From assembly GCA_900755035.1 (NCBI GenBank), contig CAAEEZ010000007.1, positions 1 to 64,000 on the forward strand: a stretch of DNA of 64,000 nt, in the 5' to 3' direction. Under the pieces are notes generated by a model, which searched no databases, was not told the origin of the DNA, and was given only the letters and a program-made list of their open reading frames with translations. The translations under genes were made by a program, and so were the position numbers. The DNA comes from Clostridia bacterium (GTDB lineage: Bacteria > Bacillota > Clostridia > Christensenellales > CAAEEZ01). Below, one piece after another: positions 37,917 through 46,039 of the stretch (position 1 is the first letter of the stretch; each line of letters begins with the position of its first letter).

Positions 37917-39344
37917 TTAGTTTTTGTGTGCCTTTGTCAATAATTCTTGTTTTAGATTGTAAAGTTTATCCGACAAGTCCACTTTGTATTTGTGAGGATA
38001 CATAAGTCTGCGATATTCAGGATAAAACTCGTCTATTGACTTTCTTGCATATTCGCCCACTTCTTTTAGCGTAGGGAACTTATATACTACCTTGCCGTTT
38101 TTAATTACGTCTACCATAAGGTCTTTGGTAGTATAATTCGTGTAGGTGGTTTGTTTCCAAGTATCATCCGGGTCAAAAATGGTAAGTGGCTTAGTATTAT
38201 CGAAGGTTTCGTCCTTAAAGCAAATTAAGTCAGCCCTTGCCATATTATTTTCGTCGTATATTCTTACAATCTTTTTTAGTCCCGGATTAGTGATTTTTTC
38301 CTTGGTATCGCTTATCTTCATTTTCGGGGTGAACGTTCCGTCAGCCTCGATTCCTGCAAGTTTGTATACACCGCCAAGACTTGGATTATCGTAACTTGTA
38401 ATAAGTTTCGTACCTATACCGTAAATATCTATTTTTGCTCCTTGTATATGCAAGGACTCCAAAATATTTTCGTCTATATCACCACTTGCAAATATTTTAG
38501 CGTCGGTGTGCCCAGCCTTATCTAGCATTTTTCTTGCTTCTTTCGATAGATATGCAAGGTCGCCCGAGTCTAACCTTATTCCCAACGGCTTATGTCCTGC
38601 CGCCTTCAATTCGTCAAATACTTTGATTGCGTTAGGTACGCCTTGTTTTAGCGTATCGTACGTATCTACAAGTAGTAGACAACCGTCAGGGTTTTGTTTT
38701 GCGTACTCTCTAAACGCAGTTATTTCGTCAGGGAAACTCATTACCCAACTGTGCGCAATAGTACCTTTAACGGGAATATCGAATAGTTTACCTGCAAGAA
38801 CGTTACTCGTAGAGCCACAACCACCAACGTACGAAGCACGAGTGCCGTAAATACCTGCGTCTGGTCCTTGTGCTCTTCTTAGCCCGAATTCCGATATATT
38901 AGCGCCGTACGCACTATCAACTATTCTTCTCGATTTAGTTGCAATTAGCGTTTGGTGATTGATAATATTCAAAATTGCCGTTTCTAAGAATTGAGCCTCA
39001 AACATAGGTGCTTTCACCGTCAAGATAGGCTCGTAAGGGAATATTACCGTTCCTTCTGGTACGGCGTATACGTCCCCCGTGAACTTAAAGTTTTCCAACT
39101 TTTTCAAAAATTCCTCTGAAAAAGCGTTTAGGCTACGTAGATAATCTATATCTTCCTTTGAAAACTTGATATTCGTTATCCATTCAACCGCTTGTTCTAG
39201 TCCGCAGGCAATTGCTTTATTTAAGCCTTTTGAATTTCTATAAAATATGTCGAATACGCCGATATTATCTTCTGTGCCACATTCAAGATAACCGTTCATC
39301 ATCGTTAATTGATAAAAGTCGGTTAGTAAAGTTAAATCTCTCAT
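37917..39344 (-). CDS. pncB: Nicotinate phosphoribosyltransferase
   Basis: The enzyme converts nicotinate and PRPP to nicotinate mononucleotide, feeding NAD synthesis by the Preiss-Handler route. The 475-residue protein has MRDLTLLTDFYQLTMMNGY at the N-terminus, GLRRAQGPDAG, the phospho-accepting His region VKGTIAHSWVMSF, and RLDSGDLAYLSKEAR for PRPP binding. The start is the ATG that overlaps the galK stop (TAATG) with GGTGG nearby; the six residues further upstream are not needed. Coupling to galactokinase is unusual (see findings). Confidence 0.94.
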   Translation of the reverse strand: MRDLTLLTDFYQLTMMNGYLECGTEDNIGVFDIFYRNSKGLNKAIACGLEQAVEWITNIKFSKEDIDYLRSLNAFSEEFLKKLENFKFTGDVYAVPEGTVIFPYEPILTVKAPMFEAQFLETAILNIINHQTLIATKSRRIVDSAYGANISEFGLRRAQGPDAGIYGTRASYVGGCGSTSNVLAGKLFDIPVKGTIAHSWVMSFPDEITAFREYAKQNPDGCLLLVDTYDTLKQGVPNAIKVFDELKAAGHKPLGIRLDSGDLAYLSKEARKMLDKAGHTDAKIFASGDIDENILESLHIQGAKIDIYGIGTKLITSYDNPSLGGVYKLAGIEADGTFTPKMKISDTKEKITNPGLKKIVRIYDENNMARADLICFKDETFDNTKPLTIFDPDDTWKQTTYTNYTTKDLMVDVIKNGKVVYKFPTLKEVGEYARKSIDEFYPEYRRLMYPHKYKVDLSDKLYNLKQELLTKAHKN

Positions 39345-40609
39345 TATAATTCCACCTTGCAAGCGCCGTTTTCACGGATACTCATAACGAAAATATTTTT
39401 TTCGCCAAACAACGCTTTCATTTTCTCGGAGTAGTTTTCAACTGCCGATTTTTCCACGTAACTTATAATCGTGCCCGCAAATCCACCACCGTGCACCCTT
39501 GACGCTTTTACGCCGTCAAGCGTTTTTGAATAGTTTACGCCAAGAGAAATAAGTTCGTCGTAGTCGCCGTCCACTCTGTAATTTTGTAGTTTAGTTTCGC
39601 TACTTAGTCCCGACGAGGAAATCATATCGCAAAATGCGTTTTCGTCGCCGTCTACTATTGCTTTTACCGCAAGGTCAACCCTATCGTTCTCCTCGAAGTA
39701 GTGCATTACCCTAAGGATTGCCCTTCCCGTAAATTGTTGTTTTAATTTAACGATATTTTTATAAAAATCTTCCTTAGATACTTCTCTAAGCACTTTTTTG
39801 TCAAAGTAATTTGCAATCTCTTCCATCTCAAACCTAATCGACGCATAGGCATCTGTCAAGTTAGAATGGTTACCACCGGTATTCACCACCACGATAGCAA
39901 GATTATCAAAATCCCAATGATAGTGTTTTATCTCTGGGTTTACCGTACTTCTAAAATCGATATACGATACGCCACCAAGTGCAATTGCCGACTGGTCAAG
40001 TAGTCCGCACGGCTTGTTGAAATAGATATTTTCAGCATATTGCGAAGCCTTTGCTTTCTCTACGTCGGACACTTTGCCGTCGTTGAAAAATACGTTAAGA
40101 ATCTCTGCAATAAGCACCTCGAAAGACGACGACGAACTAACGCCTGCGCCCTTAAATACGTCGCTTACGGCGTTTGCGTTAAATCCACCTACTTTGTATC
40201 CGTTAGTTACGAAATAGTTTACTACGCCTCTTACTAGAGCTACGCTTTTGCCATACTCGTCTGCTCTTACTTTCGTATCGTTTACGTCAACTAGCATAGC
40301 AGGATATCCCTCGGATCTAAAACTGATTTTATCCGTACCATTCACGCTTGCAACAGCCAACGTATCCACGCTAATTGCACCCGCTAAAACCTTACCGTTA
40401 TTGTGGTCGGTGTGGTTGCCGATTATTTCAATTCTGCCAGGGGAGGAGAAAAACGTTCCGTCCTCGCCAAATTCACTTTTGTGCAAAGCGTACAAATCCG
40501 CAAATCTTTTCGCTTGCTCGCCTATTTTGCAGTCGCCGTACAAACTTTTTACGGTTTTTGCAAATTTCTCGCTGGTTAATAACTCACTTTCTTTAATTTG
40601 TATTGCCAT
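39344..40609 (-). CDS. galK: Galactokinase
   Basis: This GHMP kinase phosphorylates galactose at C1, the first step of the Leloir pathway. The 421-residue protein has the galactokinase signature SSPGRIEIIGNHTDHNNG at about 55-72 and the GHMP phosphate loop GAGVSSSSSFEVLIA. The C-terminal RVHGGGFAGTI is the third GHMP motif. GAGG lies 8 nt upstream of the ATG. It is transcribed divergently from galT from a 91-bp spacer and overlaps pncB. Confidence 0.95.
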   Translation of the reverse strand: MAIQIKESELLTSEKFAKTVKSLYGDCKIGEQAKRFADLYALHKSEFGEDGTFFSSPGRIEIIGNHTDHNNGKVLAGAISVDTLAVASVNGTDKISFRSEGYPAMLVDVNDTKVRADEYGKSVALVRGVVNYFVTNGYKVGGFNANAVSDVFKGAGVSSSSSFEVLIAEILNVFFNDGKVSDVEKAKASQYAENIYFNKPCGLLDQSAIALGGVSYIDFRSTVNPEIKHYHWDFDNLAIVVVNTGGNHSNLTDAYASIRFEMEEIANYFDKKVLREVSKEDFYKNIVKLKQQFTGRAILRVMHYFEENDRVDLAVKAIVDGDENAFCDMISSSGLSSETKLQNYRVDGDYDELISLGVNYSKTLDGVKASRVHGGGFAGTIISYVEKSAVENYSEKMKALFGEKNIFVMSIRENGACKVEL

Positions 40610-40642
40610 TTTTACCTCAATAGAGTATAATTTAATAGTGTT

Positions 40643-40671
40643 ATTATATCACGATAAGCAAAGTAACGCAA
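40643..40671 (-). promoter_or_regulatory. Promoter of galK-pncB
   Basis: The minus strand has TTGCGT, a 17-bp spacer and TATAAT in the galK-galT spacer. Confidence 0.65.
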
Positions 40672-40700
40672 TCATTTATATAAAAACGAGAGGATTTAAG

Positions 40701-42224
40701 ATGAAAGAAGCAAACGAACTAGTTGCCGAATTGATTTTGTACGCAGAAAATAATTTGTATCTTGACAGAGAGGATAGCATATACGTTACCAACCTTTTAC
40801 TTCATAGACTTGGACTAAGATTTCCAGCCGAAGAAAAGCCGACTAGCGCAAGGTTTGTAACCGAAATTATGGACGACATCGTAGATTACGCAGTAAAAGC
40901 AGGTATCACCACCGAAGAAGAAAAAACGTTGTTCGAAACGGAAATTCTAGGTATGGTATCACCTCTTCCTTCTAAGGCAAGGGCTTTGTTTGACAAATTT
41001 GCAAGTAAAAGAGGCACTAAATTTGCTTGCGAAGGCTTTTTCAAATTCTGTAAAGACGTAAACTATATTAGAACTAGGGACATCGCTAAAAATATCAAGT
41101 GGGAAACTACGGGCGAAAAAGGTAATATTCAAATTACTATCAACTTATCAAAACCCGAAAAAGACCCTAAGGATATACTAAGAGCAAAAATGGAAGATAC
41201 TTCAAAAAAATACCCTAAATGTATGCTTTGTAAGGAGAACGAAGGCTTTTGGGGCACGTTCAGTTTGCCTGCACGCCAAACGCTTAGAATTTTGCCTATC
41301 AGCCTAAACAACGAAAGTTGGAATTTGCAATTCTCGCCGTACATGTACTTCGACCAACACTGTATTGCTTTTAGCACCGAGCATAGACCTATGAAAGTTA
41401 GCATAGATTCATTTAGAGCAATGCTAGACTTTGTGGAGTTGTTCCCACACTATTTTATCGGCTCTAACGCTGCTCTACCTATCGTTGGCGGATCTATTTT
41501 GTCGCACGACCACTATCAAGGCGGAGCAAAAGTTTTGCCAATGTTCACAAGGGGCAACAAACTTACCTTTAAGTCCGATAAATACCCTAGCGTAGAAATC
41601 GGTATCGTAGATTGGTACAACAGCGTAATTAGGCTTACCTCTTCTAATAGAGCAGAACTTGAAGCAATCAGCGAATATATACTAAACTTCTGGAACGATT
41701 ACACCGACGAAGAAAGTGGAATAATTGCTCGTGATAGCGAACAACACAACGCAATCACCCCTATCACCACCTTTGAAGACGGAAAATATACTCTAAACTT
41801 TATTTTGCGTAACAATAGGTGCGACAACGAGCATCCGTTCGGTATCTTCCACCCTGCTGAAAGACTACACAATATCAAAAAGGAAGGCATTGGCATTATC
41901 GAAGTAATGGGCTTGTTTATTTTGCCGGGTAGACTACTTAGCGAAATGAATATGATAAAGGATTACTTACTTGGCAAAACCGACGTTGACCTAGATAAAC
42001 TAACGCCTGACGACAAACTTTACAAGCATATCGGTATGATAAAAGAATTAGAAGAAACTTGTGCAGGAGAGAAAAACGAAGAAAAAGTTGGCGACGCTAT
42101 AACCAACTATATCAACAAGGCTTGCGCTGAAATCTTGTTTACTACGGGCGTATTCAAAAACACCGAGCAAGGCGAAAAAGCGTTTATCTCCCTAATGGAA
42201 AAAATGGGCTTTGAAAAATGCTAA
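40701..42224 (+). CDS. galT: UDP-glucose--hexose-1-phosphate uridylyltransferase, class 2
   Basis: GalT exchanges UMP between UDP-glucose and galactose 1-phosphate. This 507-residue protein is the longer Gram-positive class-2 type: CMLCKENEGFWGTFSLPARQTLRILPI, and the nucleophile region GGSILSHDHYQGG with the HxHxQ triad. The ATG was chosen because GAGAGG lies 9 nt upstream; the 151 additional codons in frame upstream are antisense to galK and not coding. Together with the divergent galK this gives two Leloir steps; a galE gene is not in the window. Confidence 0.94.
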   Translation: MKEANELVAELILYAENNLYLDREDSIYVTNLLLHRLGLRFPAEEKPTSARFVTEIMDDIVDYAVKAGITTEEEKTLFETEILGMVSPLPSKARALFDKFASKRGTKFACEGFFKFCKDVNYIRTRDIAKNIKWETTGEKGNIQITINLSKPEKDPKDILRAKMEDTSKKYPKCMLCKENEGFWGTFSLPARQTLRILPISLNNESWNLQFSPYMYFDQHCIAFSTEHRPMKVSIDSFRAMLDFVELFPHYFIGSNAALPIVGGSILSHDHYQGGAKVLPMFTRGNKLTFKSDKYPSVEIGIVDWYNSVIRLTSSNRAELEAISEYILNFWNDYTDEESGIIARDSEQHNAITPITTFEDGKYTLNFILRNNRCDNEHPFGIFHPAERLHNIKKEGIGIIEVMGLFILPGRLLSEMNMIKDYLLGKTDVDLDKLTPDDKLYKHIGMIKELEETCAGEKNEEKVGDAITNYINKACAEILFTTGVFKNTEQGEKAFISLMEKMGFEKC

Positions 42225-42250
42225 TCAAAATATCAAAAATATAATTTAAC

Positions 42251-42281
42251 AAAACCGAGAGTTTTCTCTCGGTTTTATTTT
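42251..42281 (+). terminator. Rho-independent terminator of galT
   Basis: AAAACCGAGAG-TTTT-CTCTCGGTTTTATTTTT. Confidence 0.9.
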
Positions 42282-42403
42282 TATCATTTTTTTACTCCCG
42301 TTAGGGTTAGGTTTTCATTTAATACACTGCTACCGTTAAGTTATTTTCTATCTAATTTATATCATTAAATACGCTGTTTTTGTTATCCAATATCAAATTA
42401 CCA

Positions 42404-42432
42404 AATAAAAATCCGTCGCAATTTGCGACGGA
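42404..42432 (-). terminator. Rho-independent terminator of the Ig-like lipoprotein gene
   Basis: The minus strand reads TCCGTCGCAA-A-TTGCGACGGATTTTTATTT; the central bases form the loop. Confidence 0.85.
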
Positions 42433-42438
42433 GATTAT

Positions 42439-43452
42439 CTATACAAGATATTTTATTGCAATAGTATGTTTTATCTCTAATTTGGTTTTTGCCTCTTTTA
42501 TAGTAATAGTTGCCTGACCATTATATCCACTAGATGGCAGTGAAGGTAGTTTTAATTCTAATTTATATCCTACATAGTTTACTGGAATATCAGTTATTGA
42601 TCCACTTCTCTCAAAAATTACACGAAACTCCGGCTCAAATACGACCTTGCCATCACTTGAAGATAGCACTACGCTTCCCTTTGTCCTTAGCATAACGTCC
42701 TTGGTATTCGTCGTCAATACGTTATTTTCGAATTTATATTTATTTATATCAGCAACTTCTAAATCAAACCTAGCATTTTCGTAGAACTGCAACTCGAAAC
42801 GCACTACTTGGAATTTTTCTTTATTATCCTTGCTACGCACCGTAATTTCTACGTTTTTAGCTCCGACTGTTGCAGTTGGAATATTTGCAAACGTTACTAG
42901 CCCGTTCTCGTCTACGCTAGCAAAAGTACTGTTACTTTCGTATTCTAAATCTTGTTTTGCATTGTCAGGTAGCACTTTTGCGTTTATCTTAGCCGTTACG
43001 GGATCATGATAGGTATCGCTCTTTTTGGTAAATACTACGTAACTATTTTCAGCATCGAGTCTTTTTATTACCACTCCACTTTCAACGACGTTAACTATAC
43101 TCACGTCGTTTACGCTTTCGTATACGCTTACGCTGACTCTCTTTTCAAGGTCGTTTACAGCCTTTATGATTATTTCGCAATTCCCTGCGCCAACTGCTAC
43201 AACCTTACCATTTTGATCCACGGTAGCAACGCCCTCGTTTGAAGAAGTATACTTCAACGTTTTATCACTTGCGTTGTACGGTATAACGATAGGACTTAAA
43301 GTTTTCGTACCACCAACTTTAAGTTCAATGCTTTCTTCCACGTCAAGATCCGTAACGGCAACGGTATTCTTTTCCCCCGAGCAAGCAGTCAGCCCAAGTG
43401 TAAGTGCGATTACAAAAACGCTTATTAATGCAATCATTCCTCTCTTTTTCAT
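42439..43452 (-). CDS. Surface lipoprotein with bacterial Ig-like (BIG2) domains
   Basis: This 337-residue lipoprotein has signal residues 1-23, lipobox LTAC and Cys24. The first mature domain has the BIG2 pattern: ELKVGGTKTLSPIVIPYNASDKTLKYTSSNEGVATVDQNGKVVAVGAGNCEIII. A second, more diverged Ig-like unit follows (KINAKVLPDNAKQDLEYESNSTFASVDENGLVTF), and a final beta-rich part. BIG2 domains are found in adhesins and surface proteins. AGGGG lies about 8 nt before the ATG. Confidence 0.85.
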   Translation of the reverse strand: MKKRGMIALISVFVIALTLGLTACSGEKNTVAVTDLDVEESIELKVGGTKTLSPIVIPYNASDKTLKYTSSNEGVATVDQNGKVVAVGAGNCEIIIKAVNDLEKRVSVSVYESVNDVSIVNVVESGVVIKRLDAENSYVVFTKKSDTYHDPVTAKINAKVLPDNAKQDLEYESNSTFASVDENGLVTFANIPTATVGAKNVEITVRSKDNKEKFQVVRFELQFYENARFDLEVADINKYKFENNVLTTNTKDVMLRTKGSVVLSSSDGKVVFEPEFRVIFERSGSITDIPVNYVGYKLELKLPSLPSSGYNGQATITIKEAKTKLEIKHTIAIKYLV

Positions 43453-43691
43453 AATTTCACCCCTATTTTCCTTCTATATAAATATACCATACTAAATTTA
43501 CGAATATGAGTTTTGCGTATAAATTTATAATTTGCGAACTTTATACTCCGTTTTAATGCCATTTACCCTAGTTTATTGGCGTTTTTTATCAAATAATTTA
43601 ACTTTTTAATTATTTTTGTAATCGTTTTTGAAAATATGTTACATCAATACGTAAAATTATCGTTAAATTCTTAACAACATAATTTTAGATA
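43453..43691. other. AT-rich spacer upstream of the SRP RNA promoter
   Basis: No ORF. A weak AATGCCA/TGGCGTT hairpin with a T run occurs at about 43555-43595 on the plus strand, but no plus-strand gene ends there. Confidence 0.4.
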
Positions 43692-43720
43692 TTGACATTT
43701 TTTTATATTTTTGCTATAAT
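43692..43720 (+). promoter_or_regulatory. Consensus promoter of SRP RNA
   Basis: TTGACA, 17 bp, TATAAT preceded by TGC: perfect consensus boxes, as expected for a stable RNA. Confidence 0.9.
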
Positions 43721-43727
43721 TATTAAG

Positions 43728-43998
43728 ATTGTGCTAAGCGGGGAGCTAGTGGTGCCCTGTACCTACAAGCCACTTTAGTAGGGCCGAACGCCTTCCTAGG
43801 TATATTTTATGGAAAGCAGGAATTAGCAAGGGACGTTGACGTTAAGGTCTTGTGCAATAGCGTCTTGTGAACCGTGTCAGGACCTGACGGTAGCAGCACT
43901 AAGCAAATTGCGTTGTGTGCCACAAGGTTGCCTTAAAATAGTTACCTACTAGGATACCGTTTCGGTAGAATATATCGACGAAGGCTGCACAATTTTTT
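43728..43998 (+). ncRNA. ffs: Signal recognition particle RNA, large Bacillus type
   Basis: An RNA of about 265 nt whose ends pair (ATTGTGC at 43729-43735 with GCACAAT at 43987-43993) and are followed by a T run. The Alu-domain region has GGGGAGCTAGTGGTGCCCTGTACC; the S-domain tip reads GTCAGG-ACC-TGAC-GGT-AGCAGC at 43876-43896, the conserved Ffh-binding symmetric loop. The tetraloop is UGAC instead of the usual GGAA. It is located upstream of nrdG on the same strand but with its own promoter and terminal T run. Confidence 0.93.
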
Positions 43999-44076
43999 TG
44001 ATTATAAGCAAGATTTTTTCTTGCTTTTTTATTTACCTTATTTTACGTTTTTAGTAGTAATTGTGTGCATTTTTAC

Positions 44077-44105
44077 TTAGCAAATTTTATTTATCGTGAT
44101 ATAAT
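44077..44105 (+). promoter_or_regulatory. Promoter immediately before nrdG
   Basis: TTAGCA, 17 bp, TATAAT. Its predicted start of transcription (about 44112-44115) coincides with the nrdG ATG. Confidence 0.5.
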
Positions 44106-44114
44106 TATATTATT

Positions 44115-44807
44115 ATGAAAATATGTGGATTAGAAAAATTTTCTCTTGTCGATTACGACGACTACGTAACCTGTACCGTTTTTACAAAGGGTTGCAATTT
44201 CGTATGCCCTTTTTGCCACAATTCTTCCTTGGTTTTAGCAGACCACTTTGCCGAAGCAATCGAGGACGACGTTGTGTTCGATTACCTAACCAAACGTAAA
44301 AAAATGGTGGACGCCGTATGCATTACGGGTGGCGAACCTACCCTACAACCCGACCTAAAAGATTTTATTAAAAAGATTAAGGATATGGGCTTTAAGGTAA
44401 AACTTGACTCAAACGGCACTAAGCCCGAAATTATTAGCACTTTAATAGAAGAAAAACTAATAGACTACGTTGCAATGGATATTAAAAATTCGTTTGAGAA
44501 ATATCCGCTTACGACGGGGGTAAAAGACTTAGACGTAACGCCTATCAAAGAAAGCGTATCACTAATTAAAAATTCGCCTATAAACTATGAATTTAGGACG
44601 ACGCTAATAAAAGAACACCACCAACCTAGCGATATGGAAAAAATCGCCGAGATTGTAAGTGGCGCTAAAAACTACGTACTTCAAAAATTTAAGGATAACG
44701 GCGAATGTATCTCTCACGGGCTAACCGAAGTAGACAAGGAAGATGCCGAAAAATACTTAGAAATAGTAAAACCACACGTTATAAACGCAAAACTTAGAGG
44801 CTACTAA
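44115..44807 (+). CDS. nrdG: Anaerobic ribonucleotide reductase activating protein (radical SAM)
   Basis: This radical SAM enzyme installs the glycyl radical on NrdD. The 230-residue protein has the cluster motif C27-x3-C31-x2-C34 (CNFVCPFC), the SAM-binding GGEPT, and the typical opening MKICGLEKFSLVDYDDYVTCTVFTKG of the NrdG2 group. No Shine-Dalgarno precedes the ATG, while a TATAAT lies 9 nt before it, so the mRNA may be leaderless. Its partner nrdD lies 1.2 kb away on the opposite strand. Other pyruvate-formate-lyase-activase-like enzymes share the motif; the context favours NrdG. Confidence 0.88.
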   Translation: MKICGLEKFSLVDYDDYVTCTVFTKGCNFVCPFCHNSSLVLADHFAEAIEDDVVFDYLTKRKKMVDAVCITGGEPTLQPDLKDFIKKIKDMGFKVKLDSNGTKPEIISTLIEEKLIDYVAMDIKNSFEKYPLTTGVKDLDVTPIKESVSLIKNSPINYEFRTTLIKEHHQPSDMEKIAEIVSGAKNYVLQKFKDNGECISHGLTEVDKEDAEKYLEIVKPHVINAKLRGY

Positions 44808-44846
44808 TATTTTCTAATATAGTTAATACTATCAAACGATATAAAA

Positions 44847-44873
44847 GCGTTACTTTCGTAACGCCTTTTTTTT
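44847..44873 (+). terminator. Rho-independent terminator of nrdG
   Basis: GCGTTAC-TTTC-GTAACGC followed by CTTTTTTTT. Confidence 0.9.
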
Positions 44874-45062
44874 CTTATACTGTTTACAAAGCACCCCTAT
44901 CGTTCATATGCTTTAATAAATATTACTACTTAGTTTTTAATTATTTTGCAAATTGGTATAGTTATTTTTATAATTTTTTCTATATATACAATATATTATC
45001 AAAGTTTATTATCGCAATTATGCGAATACCTATAATATAGCAAAAACCACGCTTTATAATGC
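44874..45062. other. AT-rich spacer between convergent genes
   Basis: I see no ORF, repeat or structure here; it lies between the nrdG and trxB terminators. Confidence 0.5.
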
Positions 45063-45089
45063 AAAACCGACCGTTAAATGTCGGTTTTT
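45063..45089 (-). terminator. Terminator of nrdD-trxB
   Basis: The minus strand reads AAAACCGAC-ATTTAACG-GTCGGTTTT with a short T run. Confidence 0.6.
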
Positions 45090-45112
45090 GTAATTATATC
45101 GTTTTATAATTA

Positions 45113-46030
45113 TTAGATATTCATTGCGTCAATATACTTTGATGCGCTAAATCCTGCCGTAGAGCCGTCGCCTGCTGCCGTAGTAAGTTGACGTGTCGTT
45201 TTCGTTCTCGTATCGCCTGCTACGAACAACCCTTCCGTTTTGGTTTTGCAAGTTTCGTCGGCTATAATATATCCGTTTTTGTCCAAGTCCACTAGGTTTT
45301 TGAATATCTCGTTTTCAGGGGCTTGACCTACTGCAATAAACACACCTTTTACGCTAAACTCTTTTTCTTCGTGCGTTTTCGTATCTTCGAATTTTAGCCC
45401 GCAAAGTTCTCCGCCGTCCGCCTTAAACTTTGTTAATTGTAGGTTGTGGTGTATCTCTACGTTCTCCCTTTTTCTAAGCGCTTCCACAAGGTTTGGCTCA
45501 CCAAAAAACCTATCGAACAACGTTAGCACGTACACCTTTTTGCAGGTGTTTGCTAATAGTAAGCCGTATTGTAAAGCCGTGTTTGCATCGCCTATTAAAG
45601 CAACGTCCTCCTCTTGATAAAATGCGCCGTCGCACACTGCACAGTAAGATACTCCGTGCCCGATAAGGTCGTCCTCACCCGCTACGCCTATGTGCCTTGC
45701 TTTTGCGCCCGTTGCGATTATCACGCTTTTGCACTGCCTTGTTTCGTAGTCGGTAGTAACGGTAAATAATCCGTCCGCCTTTTCTACGCTTAGCACCTTT
45801 TCTAGCTCGAAATCAACGCCTAAATCAAGTATTTGGTCGAACAAGTTGCTAGCAAGTTCTTCGCCACTAATTTGTTTTATGGTAGGGAAGTTCTCCACCT
45901 TTGGCGACAACGCAATTTGACCACCAACGGTATCGCACTCCAATACTAATACTTTTTTTCCACTTCTTGCAGAATATAAGGCAGAGGTCATTCCTGCGAC
46001 CCCTGCTCCTATAACAATTATATCGTACAT
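45113..46030 (-). CDS. trxB: Thioredoxin reductase
   Basis: This flavoenzyme uses NADPH to reduce thioredoxin-like proteins. The 305-residue protein has the FAD-binding GAGVAGMTSA (8-17), the redox pair C130-A-V-C133, and the C-terminal FAD motif GLFVAGDTRTKTTRQL. The NADPH site glycine motif is degenerate (LIGDANTALQYGLLLA, lacking the usual GGG), so the electron donor might be different (for example ferredoxin); this is a visible departure from classical TrxB. It starts 9 nt after nrdD, whose C-terminal thioredoxin-like domain is a plausible substrate. Confidence 0.9.
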   Translation of the reverse strand: MYDIIVIGAGVAGMTSALYSARSGKKVLVLECDTVGGQIALSPKVENFPTIKQISGEELASNLFDQILDLGVDFELEKVLSVEKADGLFTVTTDYETRQCKSVIIATGAKARHIGVAGEDDLIGHGVSYCAVCDGAFYQEEDVALIGDANTALQYGLLLANTCKKVYVLTLFDRFFGEPNLVEALRKRENVEIHHNLQLTKFKADGGELCGLKFEDTKTHEEKEFSVKGVFIAVGQAPENEIFKNLVDLDKNGYIIADETCKTKTEGLFVAGDTRTKTTRQLTTAAGDGSTAGFSASKYIDAMNI

Positions 46031-46039
46031 ATTTCCTCG

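Noticed and set aside
40248..40700. N-terminal extension of the galT frame by 151 codons
   Set aside because: It is antisense to galK; a good ribosome site precedes the ATG at 40701, and the family N-terminus begins there.
43554..43595. AATGCCA/TGGCGTT hairpin with T run on the plus strand
   Set aside because: No gene ends on that strand upstream; it is weak and may be chance in AT-rich DNA.
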